NCBI GenBank assembly: GCA_019914945.1
Contig: CM034110.1
Coordinates: 3,291,001 to 3,355,000 of the forward strand
Length of the DNA stretch: 64,000 bases
Source of the DNA: Typha latifolia
Taxonomy: Eukaryota; Streptophyta; Magnoliopsida; Poales; Typhaceae
Direction: 5' to 3'
The position numbers were made by a program, and so were the translations under genes. Shown here in pieces: positions 1 through 10,834 of the stretch. The notes under the pieces were generated by a model. It was not told the DNA's origin. It worked only from the letters and a program-made list of their open reading frames with translations, and searched no databases. Within the stretch, counting starts at the first letter, position 1, and each line of letters starts with the position of its first letter.

Positions 1-870
1 AGGACAAAATGAGGGAAGCATGGTGGGTTGTTACGGTTCGTGATTATGATACGTATTATTATACGGATTGAACCTGACTAACTTGCCTCGAATTGTCCCA
101 TTTTTATTTTTGAAGAATAAGGACTTTTGAGTTTGACATTTGAATGCCAGGAAGGACTGTACAAACACGGCGTTTGAACACCTACATTGTGTTCTCACAT
201 AAGGAGTTACTATTTTGGTCGTTCAAACGGCTTCACGAGGTTGTTCGGACACCTAATGGTTGAATTATGCCATATTAAGGTTTATTTGTTATTTTTGGAT
301 ATATATAGATACCCTCTGAATATGTGGAATGGCGATCACTTTGGTATTACTGAACATTTAGCATTTATTTTGCATCTAGGCTTAAGCAAACTTTCTCCCT
401 CCCCTATCTCCCTCTCGATAACCACTTTGAGATTCAACCCACGGCTGAGGTTACAACTTCGCCATTTCTCCCTTCTCGCTCTAGCAATTAGTGCCACCTA
501 GAACCTCTTTATCCCCCCTTTAAGTTGTTCAAGGTACTAACCCATCCACCATAGCCATCTTCCATTTCCATAACCCTAAACTTACCCACATCATCATTTT
601 TTATCATCCATGTCTATCTTGCCACCCCTGACCTTTGGTCAGTATTTCTACCATATCTTCTTATCTATCAATCTGATTGATGAGATTTTGGTAGCATTAG
701 ATTTCTAGCTTCTAGAGAAACAATATATCAAAATATTAGATCATTTTGATGGTTAGATCGATCCCTATTGCCTTTATAAGTTCTATGTTAATTTCTATCC
801 AGAACTGTAACTCAAATCACAATCATCTTCTTCAAGGGCGAAAGTAACATTCCAATGGATAGGATGACCA
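1..870 (+). repeat. Old LTR-like sequence (plus orientation, degenerate)
   Basis: No gene is visible. The stretch has the order of parts seen in the better LTRs of this window: decayed GTTC(G/A)AACG-type motifs around 165-260, a possible TATA stretch near 300-312, then a pyrimidine-rich leader (about 380-720) like those after the TATA boxes at 23359 and 32893. The LTR ends and a primer-binding site cannot be identified. It is the left flank of element A: its last five bases (871-875) are the target duplication. I infer it is a relic of an older gypsy-type element; it could also be unrelated C/T-rich spacer. Confidence 0.4.
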
Positions 871-875
871 GTTAT
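871..875. repeat. Target-site duplication GTTAT, left copy (element A)
   Basis: GTTAT immediately precedes TGAAACACCC. The same five bases follow the opposite terminus at 26186-26190. Five-base duplications are standard for gypsy integrase. Confidence 0.75.
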
Positions 876-3657
876 TGAAACACCCACTTCCAAAATTCAC
901 GTGTTCCTCATGTGGAGAATTTCCACGTGATTCTTACGTGACCTGTCAGTAAAATAATCTCACAAAGTATCTAAATAAATCAAAAAATACCATAATAATC
1001 TAACAAATAATCCAGAATTACAATATCACACGCCTCAACAAGCCTCTAGGAATACAAGTCCAACACAAATTTTAAAACATAAATACCCTCGCAGGGGCTA
1101 AGTCCAACTAAAAATAATAGAATAAACAAATACTAAAATAGATGAATGAATCTGCTACTCCTCGATATCCACATCCTCCATAATAAGCTCTGAAATATTT
1201 CCACCAAAATGGCGGTGAGCACGGGGCCCAACAAGTAAAATCCAATAATAATCTAAGAATATTACATGATAAATAGAAATACAAACCCATAACATGTCAG
1301 GGAAAGTGTACATTATGACCTTTAATGACTTTCATCATTATAACTCTTTTTATATAGAAATCCACACAGAAGTCGAGTCACAATGACATATCTCACAAAG
1401 CACCATAAAATTGAGGGGGACTAGTCATCTAATAGTCTTATCGCCTATACATGTCTAACGACGCTGCATATGACCGGTTGTCTGTGGCCATCAGACTAAG
1501 GACGCCAATCGTAGGCCTATCAACATCGCTCTAGTAATCATCGCACAGAGCAGAATCATGACATACGACGGATAAGAGCACACAGCTTGATAAGCACCCT
1601 GACCCTGCGTCCTCGGGTACTGCTAGAACTACAATCCCTACCTCTCAATTATCTTTTCTAATATCATATTAGACAAGTCTCCAACTAGGGCAGTGTAATC
1701 ACCTGAATGCTCCACCAGCTACTGACCTCAGGTGTAAATCGCTAATATAATACTATATAATACACTCTACCCTTAACCCCGGGTTGAGTGGGTAAAAGGG
1801 CACTGCCTAGCTGGGACTTGACTAACAATGATACGTACACGTGGTGTCATGACCTCTATTATTTATTTAACATAATCATCACAATAACAGGTATTATAAA
1901 CAAGCATAGAGTCTATCATATATGTGCATTAAGTGATAAATAATGCAAGTAAGAATTGACATGTAATTAAATGCAAGTATGAAATGTCATGTAATTTTCA
2001 CAAGTAAGAAAATGACATTTAATTAATACAAATAAGAAATCACATACCTATGCATTTTTCATAGACTATTATAGAATTCTACTCGCCTGGGATATTTCTA
2101 GAATCCGAATATATTATTTTGTCTTAATTTAAAAAAAAATGGTCATTTAGAGTCGTTCACATTGCAAGTGTTGAAGATAATTGAAAAGGCTAATAAATTC
2201 AAATACCTATTTTAATTATGTATAATTCCTAATTTTATTAATAACATGGTTGAGAAAAATTATAATAATTACAATTTATATAGATGACAGAATTTAAGAA
2301 AAATAATAGACTAATAATAAATTAGTCTAGGGTTAAAGGTTGGGCTGGGCTCAAAGCCCAGTCAGCCTTATGTTGGAGAAGTGGGCTATGGGCCTACCCA
2401 CAGCCCACCAGGCTAAAGAAAGGAAGTTAACTACAGGTGTGGGCCTTGACCCACACTTGTAGTTGCCCAGTTTCAGGTGGGCTGGGCTCTCAAGCCCAGC
2501 GCATCAAAATAGCTAAATAGATAACTTTGGGGTGGACTGGGCCGAGTCCAAATCCACCCTTAGTTACAAGTGTGGGCTGCGGCCCACACTATAAACTAGG
2601 GTCAGGTGGACTGGGCTCACAAGCCCAGCCCACAGCTAGCTACGGGCATGGGCCACGGCCCACCCGTAGGCCATACAAGTCGGGTGGACCGGGCTCACGA
2701 GCTCGGTCCACTACTGGCTACGGGTGTGGTATGCGGCCCACCCCGTAGCCAACCCAACTGGTAGGGGTTTGATCAACCCCCACATAGTTCACTCGCTAGA
2801 GGGGGCTGCTGCCGGTGATCCCCGTCGCCGGTAGGCCCCAGCTTTAGCAACTCCTCCCCAAGTCGACGAGGTCGACTTGGGTGCAGGAAAGATTTGAACC
2901 ACCGGCCAGTGCGGCCGGTAGGTGAGAATTGAGGAACTCCATGACCGACAGCCATGGAGCTTCCCAATTCGGTGCAAAGTGGGCTCGAAGCACTCATCTC
3001 GAGTGCTTACCTCTTCCATGTGAAGAGGTGGGTTAGTCGAGGCTAACAAGCGAGGCCAGCACCGCCGGTGGTGGCCGCTTGCGCCAAAAAAACCCGGCGG
3101 TGGGAGGCGACATGGCATCACCTCCCTTGGGCCCCGTGGGTACCCAATTTGGAATTGGGTACCCATAGCAAGGGGTTGAAGCGGGGAAACTTCCCGGACC
3201 GGTGGGTGCTCGACCCGAGGTCGCCGGCCGACGAATTTCTTCGGTGAAGGCAGACATAAATAAATTCCTAATTAAACATGATTAACTAGGCTATTTTTAA
3301 GTTAAACTAAAGATGGGATGGAGGCTAACCCGAGGATCGAGGTGAGGGGTTTTGGTTGGCTGTCGGCGCTCCGGGACTCGCTGCCCGCGATGAAAGCTTC
3401 GGTGGCTCGGGAGAGAAAATAGAGGAAGGTAGAACGAGAGAGAGAGGAATTTCGAAGAGTGAAACCAACCTAGAAGGTGAGGGGGGATGGGTTTAAATAG
3501 GGTGAGGCGGAGAGGGCAGCGGAGTGGAGTTAGCTCCACTCCGGCGCACTTCTCTCCCACCTCTGGTAACCAACTGAGAGAGGTGGGGGGAGGAGGAAGA
3601 AAGGGTCAGCGCACGCGGTTGCGCTGAATTTTTTTTTATAAAAAAACGGGTGTTACA
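876..3657 (-). repeat. Element A left LTR (its 3' LTR), 2782 bp
   Basis: It begins TGAAACACCC and ends GGGTGTTACA, so it has near-perfect 10-bp inverted termini. On the minus strand it therefore starts TGTAACACCC, as in Tekay/Del LTRs. The sequence just right of it reads on the minus strand as a GA-rich stretch ending GTTGGGAGTAGT, a reasonable polypurine tract. Bases 876 to about 2490 are repeated in inverted orientation at 24421-26185. The LTR half nearest the coding region is GC-rich (2330-3560) and the other half is AT-rich. Open frames within it are not conserved and look like chance ORFs. Confidence 0.75.
2335..2765. repeat. GC-rich imperfect tandem hairpin repeats inside the element A LTR
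   Basis: Repeated blocks about 60-80 bp apart carry self-complementary cores such as GGGCTGGGCTC..AAGCCCAGCCCA and GGGCCACGGCCC. At least five blocks are visible (near 2345, 2475, 2530, 2605 and 2685). The first two are also present in the inverted LTR copy near 24421-24545. They would fold into strong hairpins in RNA or single-stranded DNA. Confidence 0.6.
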
Positions 3658-3755
3658 ACTACTCACAACAAAATAAAAATTTCATCCTCAAAATTACGTA
3701 CCGGAGTTATCTAGTAAGTGTGGATAAGTGGACTGAATATCCTCCTCAAGCTCCC
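3574..3755. repeat. 182-bp duplicated segment, copy 1 (LTR end plus start of A internal region)
   Basis: It contains the last ~84 bp of the A LTR and the next ~98 bp of the element. The same block recurs at 4439-4621, where it is continuous with the integrase region. The copies differ at several positions, many of them CpG decays. Confidence 0.7.
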
Positions 3756-4435
3756 TAGACACAAGTATGTATCTAAATTCTAGGCAATGATATCACTCGT
3801 TCGCTTAAGTAAAAGTCCGTAGAAATATTAAGAACGAAAGCAGAGATGAACGCCAAGATTTTAATGTGGAAAAACCCAAATGGGAAAAAACTACGGATCA
3901 AAACTCGGATCAAAACCAATCACTAGAATAGTAGCAGTTACAAGACTGACTCACAAAACAACCCGTCGATCCAAACGACTTTGTTCTTCTCAGTCTTGCT
4001 CACTAAAACCCACGATTCACTGTTTCTCGTGATTGAAGTCCAACCTTAGTAACCCTCGAGATTGATCTTTCGTCTAGATAACCCTTAAGACGAAATAATA
4101 CTTCTTCAACCACCCTAGAGATAGGGCATCACAATCCTTATATATGATCTCCAAGATAGAGCCAAATCCAAATCTTATCCGTACTCACGAAAGTACAAGA
4201 TAGAGCCAAATCCAAATCTTATCCGTACTCACGAAAGTCCAAGATTTTCAAACTTTGTTGGTGCATACGAACGCGGCCCGGGTGCGTTCGGCATGACTTG
4301 ATCTCATCAACTTTGCTCCAATAATTTTGCAATTCTTCAAACCAGATATTTTCTAGACTTGTGTAAAACCCATATACATGTAAAATATACACTTAGAATA
4401 TTTTGTACACAATTGCCAACAATTAAAACCTAACA
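3756..4435 (-). repeat. Truncated SIRE-type LTR (minus orientation)
   Basis: It is the same LTR as 39253-40013 in reverse orientation. The shared parts include the run near TAGACACAAGTATGTATC and the end CAATTGCCAACAATTAAAACCTAACA-type sequence finishing at 4435. The outer ~10 bp (TGAAAAAACC) are missing at its left end, where it meets copy 1 of the 182-bp duplication with CCC as possible microhomology. A 46-bp stretch is tandemly doubled at about 4152-4243 (GATAGAGCCAAATCC... repeated). Compared with the other SIRE LTRs it has lost most of the GTTCGAACGC block. Confidence 0.75.
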
Positions 4436-4438
4436 TAG

Positions 4439-4621
4439 CTGAGAGAGGTGGGGGGAGGAGGAAGAAAGGGTCAACGCACGTGGTTGCACTGAATTTTTTT
4501 TTATAAAAAAAATGGGTGTTTCAACTACTCCCAACAAAATAAAAATTTTGTCCTCGAAATTACGTACCGGAGTTATCTAGTAAGTGTGGATAAGTGGACT
4601 GAATATCCTCCTCAAGCTCCC
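4439..4621. repeat. 182-bp duplicated segment, copy 2
   Basis: Direct repeat of 3574-3755. It ends with GGGTGTTTCA at 4523 (a second LTR end) and runs on into the integrase coding region of element A. Confidence 0.7.
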
Positions 4622-5634
4622 AAGTAGCTTCCTCTACTCCATGATTCCGCCAAAGAATTTTGACTAGTGGTACATTTCTTCTCCGAAGCACCTTCACACA
4701 TCTATCAATGATCCGAATGGGCTGCTCCTCATGAGACAAATCCTTCTTTAGCTGAATATCTTCCTCTTTCAATACATGGGAGGGATCGTGTAAATATTTC
4801 CTCAATACTGACACATGGAAAATATTATGAATATGAAATAACTCTGAAGGCAGATCCACACGGTATGCAACTGACCCTATCCGCTCTAGTATCTCATAAG
4901 GTCCAATGTATCGAGGGCTCAACTTGCCCTTCCTCCCAAATCGGAGAAACTCCTTTCCAAGGCGAGACCTTGAGGAAATCTCTATCTCCAACCTGGAATT
5001 CTAGGTCTCGACGTCGACGATCAGCATAGCTCTTTTATCGACTCTAGGATGCCCACAAATGCTCACGTACCTTTTGGATTTTTTCAATGGTTTCCTGGAT
5101 CAACTTTGAGCTCTTTATCTTCCGCTCCCCCACTTCATCCCAGCTGATAGGTGTCCGGCATCTCTGACCATATAAAGCCTCATATGGGGGTATCCCGATG
5201 TTGGAGTGATAACTATTATTATAGGCAAATTCAATCAAAGGAAGATGCCTATCCCAACTAAGTCCAAAATCAACAATTGAAGCACGCAACATGTCCTCCA
5301 ATGTCTGGATCGTCCGCTCTGACTGGCTGTCGGTCTAAGGATGATAAGCTATGCTGAATTGCAATTTGGTACCCAGAGATCTAGTAAATTGCTGCCACGA
5401 TCTAGATGTAAATCTAGGGTCCCGATCTAAGGTGATAGACATAGGAGCCCCATGGCGAGCGAAGATCTCATCTCGAAATAAGGTAGCCCGCTGCTCCATG
5501 GAATCTGTGGTGTTAACTGGAAGAAAATGAGCAGACTTGGTCAACCGATCAACAATTACCCATATGGAATCTTTCTTCTTTATAGTCTTCGACAGCCCAA
5601 CCACAAATCCATAGTAATATGCTCCCATTTCCAC
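4560..5634 (-). pseudogene. Element A integrase core, C-terminal domain and chromodomain (broken)
   Basis: Minus strand. The core begins with a VDRLTKSAHF motif (first catalytic Asp) near 5560; the second Asp lies in LDRDPRFTS near 5420. The segment with the catalytic Glu (SERTIQTLEDML, about 5290-5320) follows a TAG stop at about 5336, where relatives have Gln before TDGQSERT. More stops follow HLWAS near 5043, and a frameshift lies near 4940. The C-terminal part shows GPYEILERIGSVAYRVDLP, then IFHVSVLRKY, then a chromodomain with ILWRNHGVEEATWE (about 4620-4660). Chromodomains are known to steer chromovirus integration to chromatin. The coding region ends about 40 bp before the LTR. Confidence 0.85.
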
Positions 5635-6312
5635 TCAGGAATGGGTAGAGGTCTAAGAGTCCCTACAGGTCTTTGATGCTCAATTTTTATCTACTGACAT
5701 GTTAGGCATCGGAATACAAACTCTGCTATGCTCCTCTTCAGTCCTGGCCACCAGAAAGACCTGCGAACATCATGATACATCTTTGTCTCCCAAGGGTGAA
5801 CGCTGTAAGAAGTCTGGTGAGCCCCCTCTAAAATTTCCTTTCGGAGTTCACTCACATCTGGCACACAAAATCTATCTCCAAACCTCAAGGTTCCCGTATC
5901 ATCAATATGAAAACCTCCTTTACCCGAACCTTGGACTTGCTGAATTATCTGCAGGAAGTGAGGATCCTCCACCTATGCAGTTCGGATCCTCTCAGCTAGA
6001 GTCGGTGTCACCACCAAATGAGCAAAATGTCCTGAGCTCGCTCTGCTGGAAATAATAGGAATATCAATCCTCTACAGATCCTTTAAGATGCCCTCCTGCT
6101 GGCTGATCAAACAAGCCAAGTTGCCTGTAGACTTTCGGCTCAAGGCGTCAACTACTACATTTGCATTTCCTAGATGTTAGCTAATAGTGTGGTCATAATC
6201 ATTTACCAGTTCAAGACATCTGTGCTGCCTCAAGTTCAGCTCCTTTTGGGTGAAAAGGTACTTCAAGCTTTTATGATCAGTGAAAATCTCACATTTCTCC
6301 CCATAAAGATAG
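5635..6312 (-). pseudogene. Element A RNase H end and integrase zinc-binding domain (broken)
   Basis: Minus strand. Directly left of the solo LTR the reading continues the RNase H with [17 protein letters not shown] and NLRQ, then DALSRKS in decayed form. Downstream (5691-5972) is an H2C2-type zinc-binding integrase N-terminus: HQTSYSVHP, WWPGLKRSIAEFV and FRCLTCQ give the His, His, Cys, Cys ligands. The two halves of RNase H (HYL before and YGEKC after) join cleanly if the LTR at 6313-7277 is removed. Several in-frame stops are present, so the region is inactive. Confidence 0.8.
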
Positions 6313-7277
6313 TGAAAAACCCCTAGACACAAATATGTATCTAAATACTAGGCAATGATATCACTCGTTCGCTTAAGTAAAAGTGTGTAGAAATATCAGG
6401 AACGAAAGCAAAGATGAATGCCAAGATTTTAACGTGGAAAAACCCAAACAGGAAAAAACCACGGATCCAAACTCGGATCAAAACCAATCACTAGAATAGT
6501 AGCAGTTACAAGACTGACTCACAAAACAACCTGTCGATCCAAACGACTTTGTTCCTCTTAGTCTTGCTCGCTAGAACCCATGATTCACTGCTTCTCGTGA
6601 TTGAAGTCCAACCTAAGTAACCCTCGAGATTGATCTTTCATCTAGATAGCCCTTAAGATGAAAGATTAACTTTTGTAGATGAGTAGAGCCTTGATAGTTG
6701 AAGAACCGATGTAGCCTCAAGAAGTCTCCTTCAATAATACTTCTTCAACCTCCTTAGAGATAGGGCATCGCAATCCTTATATATGATCTCCAAGATAGAG
6801 CCAAATCTAAGTCTTATTTGTACTCACGAAAGTCCAATTTTTTCAAACTTCGTTCGTACGTTCGAACGTGGCCCGGGTGCGTTCGAACGACATGACTTGA
6901 TCTCAGGTGCATTCGAACGGGCCCGAGTGCATTCGAATGCGACAACTTGAATTCTTCAGGTTGCGTTTGAACGCGTTTGTGAACGTAGCTCTCGGTCTGT
7001 GTGAATGCAGTACCCGCGTTCAAACGTGTTTGTGAACGCAGCTCTCGATCTATGTGAACGTAGCTCTCGGTCTGTGTGAACGCAGCTCTCGGTCTATGTG
7101 AATGCAAGTACCCGCATTCGAACGCGTTTGTGAACGCGGTGTGAAATCAACAGCTTTTTTCCAATAATTTTGTAATTCTTCAAACCAAAGATATTCTAGA
7201 CTTGTATAAAGCTCATATACATGAAAAATATACTTAGAATATTTTGTACACAATTGCCAATAATTAAAAACCTAACA
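6313..7277 (-). repeat. Solo LTR of a SIRE-type copia element
   Basis: It starts TGAAAAACCCCTAGACAC and ends ACCTAACA, the reverse complement of the 39253-40013 LTR. It sits inside the RNase H codons for HYLYG. Flanks are GATAG (6308-6312) and AATAG (7278-7282), a 5-bp target duplication with one difference. It is longer (965 bp) than the 761-bp LTR at 39253 and carries GTTCGAACGC-type motifs at about 6850-7135. No internal sequence is left, so this is a product of LTR-LTR recombination. Confidence 0.85.
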
Positions 7278-8272
7278 AATAGTGCCTCCAAATTTTCAAT
7301 GCAAAGACCACTGCTGCCAGCTCTAAGTCATGAGTGGGATAATTACGCTTATAATCCTTGAATTGCCGTGAAGCATAAGCGACAACTCTGCCATCCTGCA
7401 TCAGAACACAGCCCAGGCCTATGTGTGAGGCATCATAGTAAACTTGATATCCCACTCCACTATGAGGCACTATGAGAATAGGTGCAGAAGTAAGTCTCCT
7501 CTTTAGCTCCTGGAAGCTTTCTTCACAATCATCCGTCCACACAAAACGCTGGTCCTTCCGACTTAGCCTGGTAAGAGGACTCGAATTTTTGAAAATCCTT
7601 CCACAAAGCGTCGATAATATCCAGCTAGTCCAAGAAAACTGTGCATCTCTGCCACGGTGGCTGCTTCCAACCCAAGACTGCTGTGATCTTAGATTGGTCA
7701 ACTCGGATGCCTTCTCTTGACACCACATGCCCTAGAAACACCAGCTCGTTCAACCAGAACTCACAATTTGAAAACTTGGCAAACAACTTTTCTTTCCTCA
7801 AAGTCTCTAGTACTAACCGGAGATGCTCCTCATGCTCCTGCTCTGAGGCTGAATATATCAAAATATCATCAATGAAGACCACAACAAACCAATCTAAGAA
7901 TGGACGAAAGTCTCGGTTTATTAGGTCCATGAAGACAGCTAGAGCATTAGTTAGCCCAAAAGGCATAACCAAGAACTCATACATGCCATAGCGAGTGAGG
8001 AAAGCGGTTTTGGGGACATCCGCTTCCCTAATCCTCAACTGATGATATCCAGACCTCAGATCAATCTTTGAAAAGACCCGAGCTCCACGCAACTGATAAA
8101 AAAGGTCCTCAATACGAGGTAGGGGATATTTGTTCTTCATAGTCAGCTGGTTCAGTTGCCGATAATCAATGCAAAGACGAAGAGTGTCGTCTTTCTTCTT
8201 AACAAAGAGAACTGGAGCTCACCAAGGTGATGAACTAGGCCTGATAAATCCCCGATCCAACAAATCATCAAT
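7278..8272 (-). pseudogene. Element A reverse transcriptase and RNase H (broken)
   Basis: Minus strand. RT motifs in order: [37 protein letters not shown], then [10 protein letters not shown] (the catalytic DD pair, FIDD) and FLGHVVS. The upstream palm start ([12 protein letters not shown] in relatives) lies at about 8150-8270 with one or more stops. A frameshift near 7640-7730 joins RT to RNase H, which shows [29 protein letters not shown] and [20 protein letters not shown]. The enzyme would copy the element RNA into cDNA in virus-like particles, but this copy cannot be translated through. Confidence 0.85.
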
Positions 8273-8868
8273 CTATCCTCTAAGTTCCTCCATTTCTTTT
8301 GGAGCCATGCGATAAGGGGCCTTGGAGACTGGTCCTGCTCCTGGAATCAGATCAATGGTGAATTCAACTCCCCTATCGGGTGGAAGCCCTCGAATGTCCT
8401 CAGGAAAAATGTACGAAAACTCCCGAAGCACTAGCAAGTTAGTTAAGGCTTGGGCCCCACTAGACTCGTCAGACATAATTGCCACCAACTGCGGGTGGTC
8501 CACCTGTCGATCCTTAAACAATCGACACTCTATGCCATTATTAAGCTGCAGAATAAATTCCTTGCTGTAGTAGTTAATGCTGGCATGATAAGCGACTAAC
8601 CAGTCCATATCCAAAATTAAGTCAAAATCATGCATCTCAAGGTGTAAAAGGTCTGCCCTAAAATCCCATTCGCCAAAAGTTAGAGTGCAAGGACTATAAA
8701 TTTGACGAATCACCAAAGAATCACCCGTTGGGGTAGCTATGAACAGAGGTTCATCAAGAGGCTCTGGGGTCATATCAGCATATCTCAGAAATGAGGTAGA
8801 AATGAAAGAATGTGTAGCCCCAAGATCAAATAAAATCTTGGCAGTATGAGAAAATAATGTCATAGTGT
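8273..8868 (-). pseudogene. Element A aspartic protease (active-site motif altered)
   Basis: Minus strand. The active-site segment reads ILFDLGATHSFIS, where the family has D-S/T-G-A-T, so the second residue is Leu. Downstream are MDWLVAYHASINYY and the linker to RT with FPEDIRGLPPDRGVEFTIDLIPG and APYRMAPKEMEEL. The frame is open from 8896 to 8273. The first codons of that frame (8896-8870) probably belong to the 3' part of the putative intron at 8869-9021. Proteases of this type cut the Gag-Pol polyprotein. With the Leu replacement and no matching start, I infer no activity. Confidence 0.8.
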
Positions 8869-9021
8869 CTATCATTGTATAAATAGTTATAAACAAAATT
8901 TCTTTTATTAAGTTTGTAATAATTATGACATCATTTTCTACTATTAGAAGGAAATAAGGAACAATTGAACTTCTATTTAAGCAGAAATTGTAAATTCTAA
9001 AGAAGTATATTTAATTGTTAC
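8869..9021 (-). other. Putative 153-nt intron between gag and protease of element A
   Basis: Minus strand. Gag reads DVATG into GTAACAATT (GT at 9021-9020) and the frame meets TAA at 9013-9011. The protease resumes after ACAATGATAG (AG at 8870-8869). Removing 153 nt keeps frame and gives a short join of the form VAT-D-TMTLFSHT, matching the spacing expected between gag and the FDSGATH motif in Tekay-type elements. The segment is strongly AT-rich, unlike its flanks. No terminal inverted repeats suggest a MITE. Introns at this place are known in some other gypsy groups (Ogre/Tat) but I do not recall one in this group, so this is inference. Confidence 0.45.
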
Positions 9022-9146
9022 CTGTCGCCACATCATTAGATGCCTCCGCATCCTGCTCCGTCATGGCAAATACTCGTCCAGTACGTCCGCCTCTACCTCT
9101 GTTAGAAGTCCCTGATCGCGCCCCACCACGTCCTCTACTCGTATCA
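9022..9146 (-). pseudogene. Element A gag C-terminal end
   Basis: Minus strand: SRGRGGARSGTSNRGRGG, then GRVFAMTEQDAEASNDVATG, the linker typical of the end of Tekay/Del gag before protease. It is interrupted on its right by element B at about 9147; the N-terminal gag part of A is at 23868-24420. The zinc-knuckle part between the two is missing. Confidence 0.7.
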
Positions 9147-10534
9147 TGAACCCATCCGACGGGTGAACCACTATGGAGACCGCCTTGGAGATCAAGATCT
9201 GTGGGTGGGTCAATACGATCCGGAACCACGGCAAGTTAATCAAAACCGAAGGAGGGATCATCAACCCTTCATGGTGCATCCTCCCCCGGTTAGACAAGGA
9301 CATGATCCGGAACGAGACAATGGCATCCGTGGACAAGTCGTGCGTCTCGAATTCCCCAAGTTCAAAGGTGGCAACCCGATCGATTGGTTGTATAGGGCAG
9401 AGCAATTCTTTGCATACCAAGGAATGGCGGAAGAGTACAAGGTGACGCTTGCGAGCTTCCACCTTGAGGATGCGACGCTTCATTGGTTTCGAGCAGCCAA
9501 TGCTACTGAGGCTATCAAAACTTAGGCTAAATTTTGCGCCGATATCACACGGCGATTTGGAGCATCGGGGTATGAAGACTTTGATGCTCTCCTCTCAAAG
9601 ACGGTACAGAAGACCACGGTTGGGTCAGACCAAGAAGAATTTGAGAGGATTAGTAGCCGATGTCATCCACCATGGACGGATCAGCAACTTCGCAGCACCT
9701 TCATCTCCGTGCTGTGGGGTGACATACAAGCCGATGTGAGTGCTTTAAGGCCTAGAACCTTAAAGGAGGCCAAACTTTCACATTGGACCTTTATCCGTTG
9801 GCCTTGCGAGGTGCCGACATTGTTTTAGGGACTCAATGGCTTCAAAGCTTGGGGCCCGTAATATTTGATTCTCAAACCTCACACTGACATTTCGAAGGAA
9901 TGGATGAAGGGTGTTGCTGGATGGAAATCAACCGCAGCAGGGGCCAACATTGCAACCACTTGTGGGCTTTCCTTGTGTAGAGGACCAAGCTCTACTATTG
10001 CAAGTGGCTGTCGCTAAACCTAACTTGAGTCATTGGGAGGACCAAATCTGGATCCACCAACTGCATCTAACTCGACCTCCCGAGTGCAATCGGATGCACC
10101 AGATTTCTATTGCTGAACTGACATTGAGTCAAGTGGTTCGACCACCCGACACCAAGTGGACTCAATGTAGATGGACCCGAAAACCACCTTGGGTTAGTTG
10201 GAGTACAAGTATCCAAGCTCGACTGAGGATGAATCCCTTTGAGGCAGTTATGGTCGCACTACCCCTATCTTGCGTGCCTACGAAAGACTCGCGGTGACGG
10301 ATAGGACCGAGCTTGACTTGGAACTTGCTGATCGAGAATCGAGCGGCTGATGCCCTTTCGCACCAACCTGACACGAGTGAGCTTGCCTCTTTCTCAGCAC
10401 CAACATTTCCTATATCTTCGGATATGTGGGGAACCAATGCAGAAAATCATACCATGGAGGAGCTTGAGGCAGAGTTCAAAGATCGCTTCCCAAATTTCAA
10501 ACCTTGAGAACAAGGTTGCGGAAGCGTGGTCGAT
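9147..10534 (+). pseudogene. Element B internal region: scrambled gypsy mosaic
   Basis: Plus strand. Pieces in order: mid-gag (9147-9776; NHYGDRLGDQDLW, QPFMVHPPPVRQGHDPERD, LEFPKFKGG and IDWLYRAEQFFAYQG; a TAG stop near 9522); protease C-terminus (9777-10020; LDLYPLALRGADIVLGTQW-like, then LLDGNQPQQGPTLQPLVG); an unassigned part (about 10025-10210); a short integrase C-terminal piece (about 10211-10330; MNPFEAV..., then DRTELDLELADRE); an RNase H end (10332-10507; NRAADALSHQPDTSELASF and MWGTNAENHTMEEL). Integrase lies before RNase H, the reverse of the normal order. Joins show short microhomology (AGGCC, ATCGAG). The homologous intact order is seen in elements C and D. No 5' LTR is present. 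Confidence 0.7.
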
Positions 10535-10834
10535 TGATACGATTCGGACTTCACCGACGTCGTCTCTAGCATGGATTCACTTTAGGAGTGTTTTTGTTTC
10601 ATGTTTTAGTGTTTAATTTCCATTAAAATAAGTTTTCTATAAGTCGCGTTCGAACGCGGGTGAAGTGAGTTCGAACGCGGTTTGTGAACGAGGTTGTGAA
10701 CGTGGTGAAGAGAATGTACTTGTGCGTTGAACGCACTGTGAACGCCTGCATCGCGTTCACAAATACCGACAGGCGCGTTCGATCGCACGTTCGAACGCTT
10801 GCATCGCGTTCGCAAATCCAGAAGAGCGAACTCA
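10535..10834 (+). repeat. Element B 3' LTR, first part (interrupted by element C)
   Basis: It starts TGATACGATTCGG right after a GGTTGCGGAAGCGTGGTCGAT polypurine-like stretch. It runs in plus orientation through GTTCGAACGC motifs, then stops at ACTCA (10830-10834), where element C begins. The LTR resumes at 23232. Confidence 0.8.
10830..10834. repeat. Target-site duplication of element C, left copy (ACTCA)
   Basis: ACTCA here and ACTCG at 23232-23236. They differ by one G-to-A change at a position that would have formed CpG or lain next to TG. The host LTR sequence is continuous across the pair. Confidence 0.65.

Noticed and set aside
2527..3560. Several open frames in the GC-rich half of the element A LTR
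   Set aside because: High GC lowers stop frequency; the frames overlap on both strands and show no domain.
8869..9021. The 153-nt block as a MITE
   Set aside because: No terminal inverted repeats and no clear target duplication; the GT..AG edges and frame fit an intron better.
9140..9146. CGTATCA before element B as the last trace of its 5' LTR
   Set aside because: Seven bases matching the LTR end are too few, and no primer-binding site follows; a deletion joint is just as likely.
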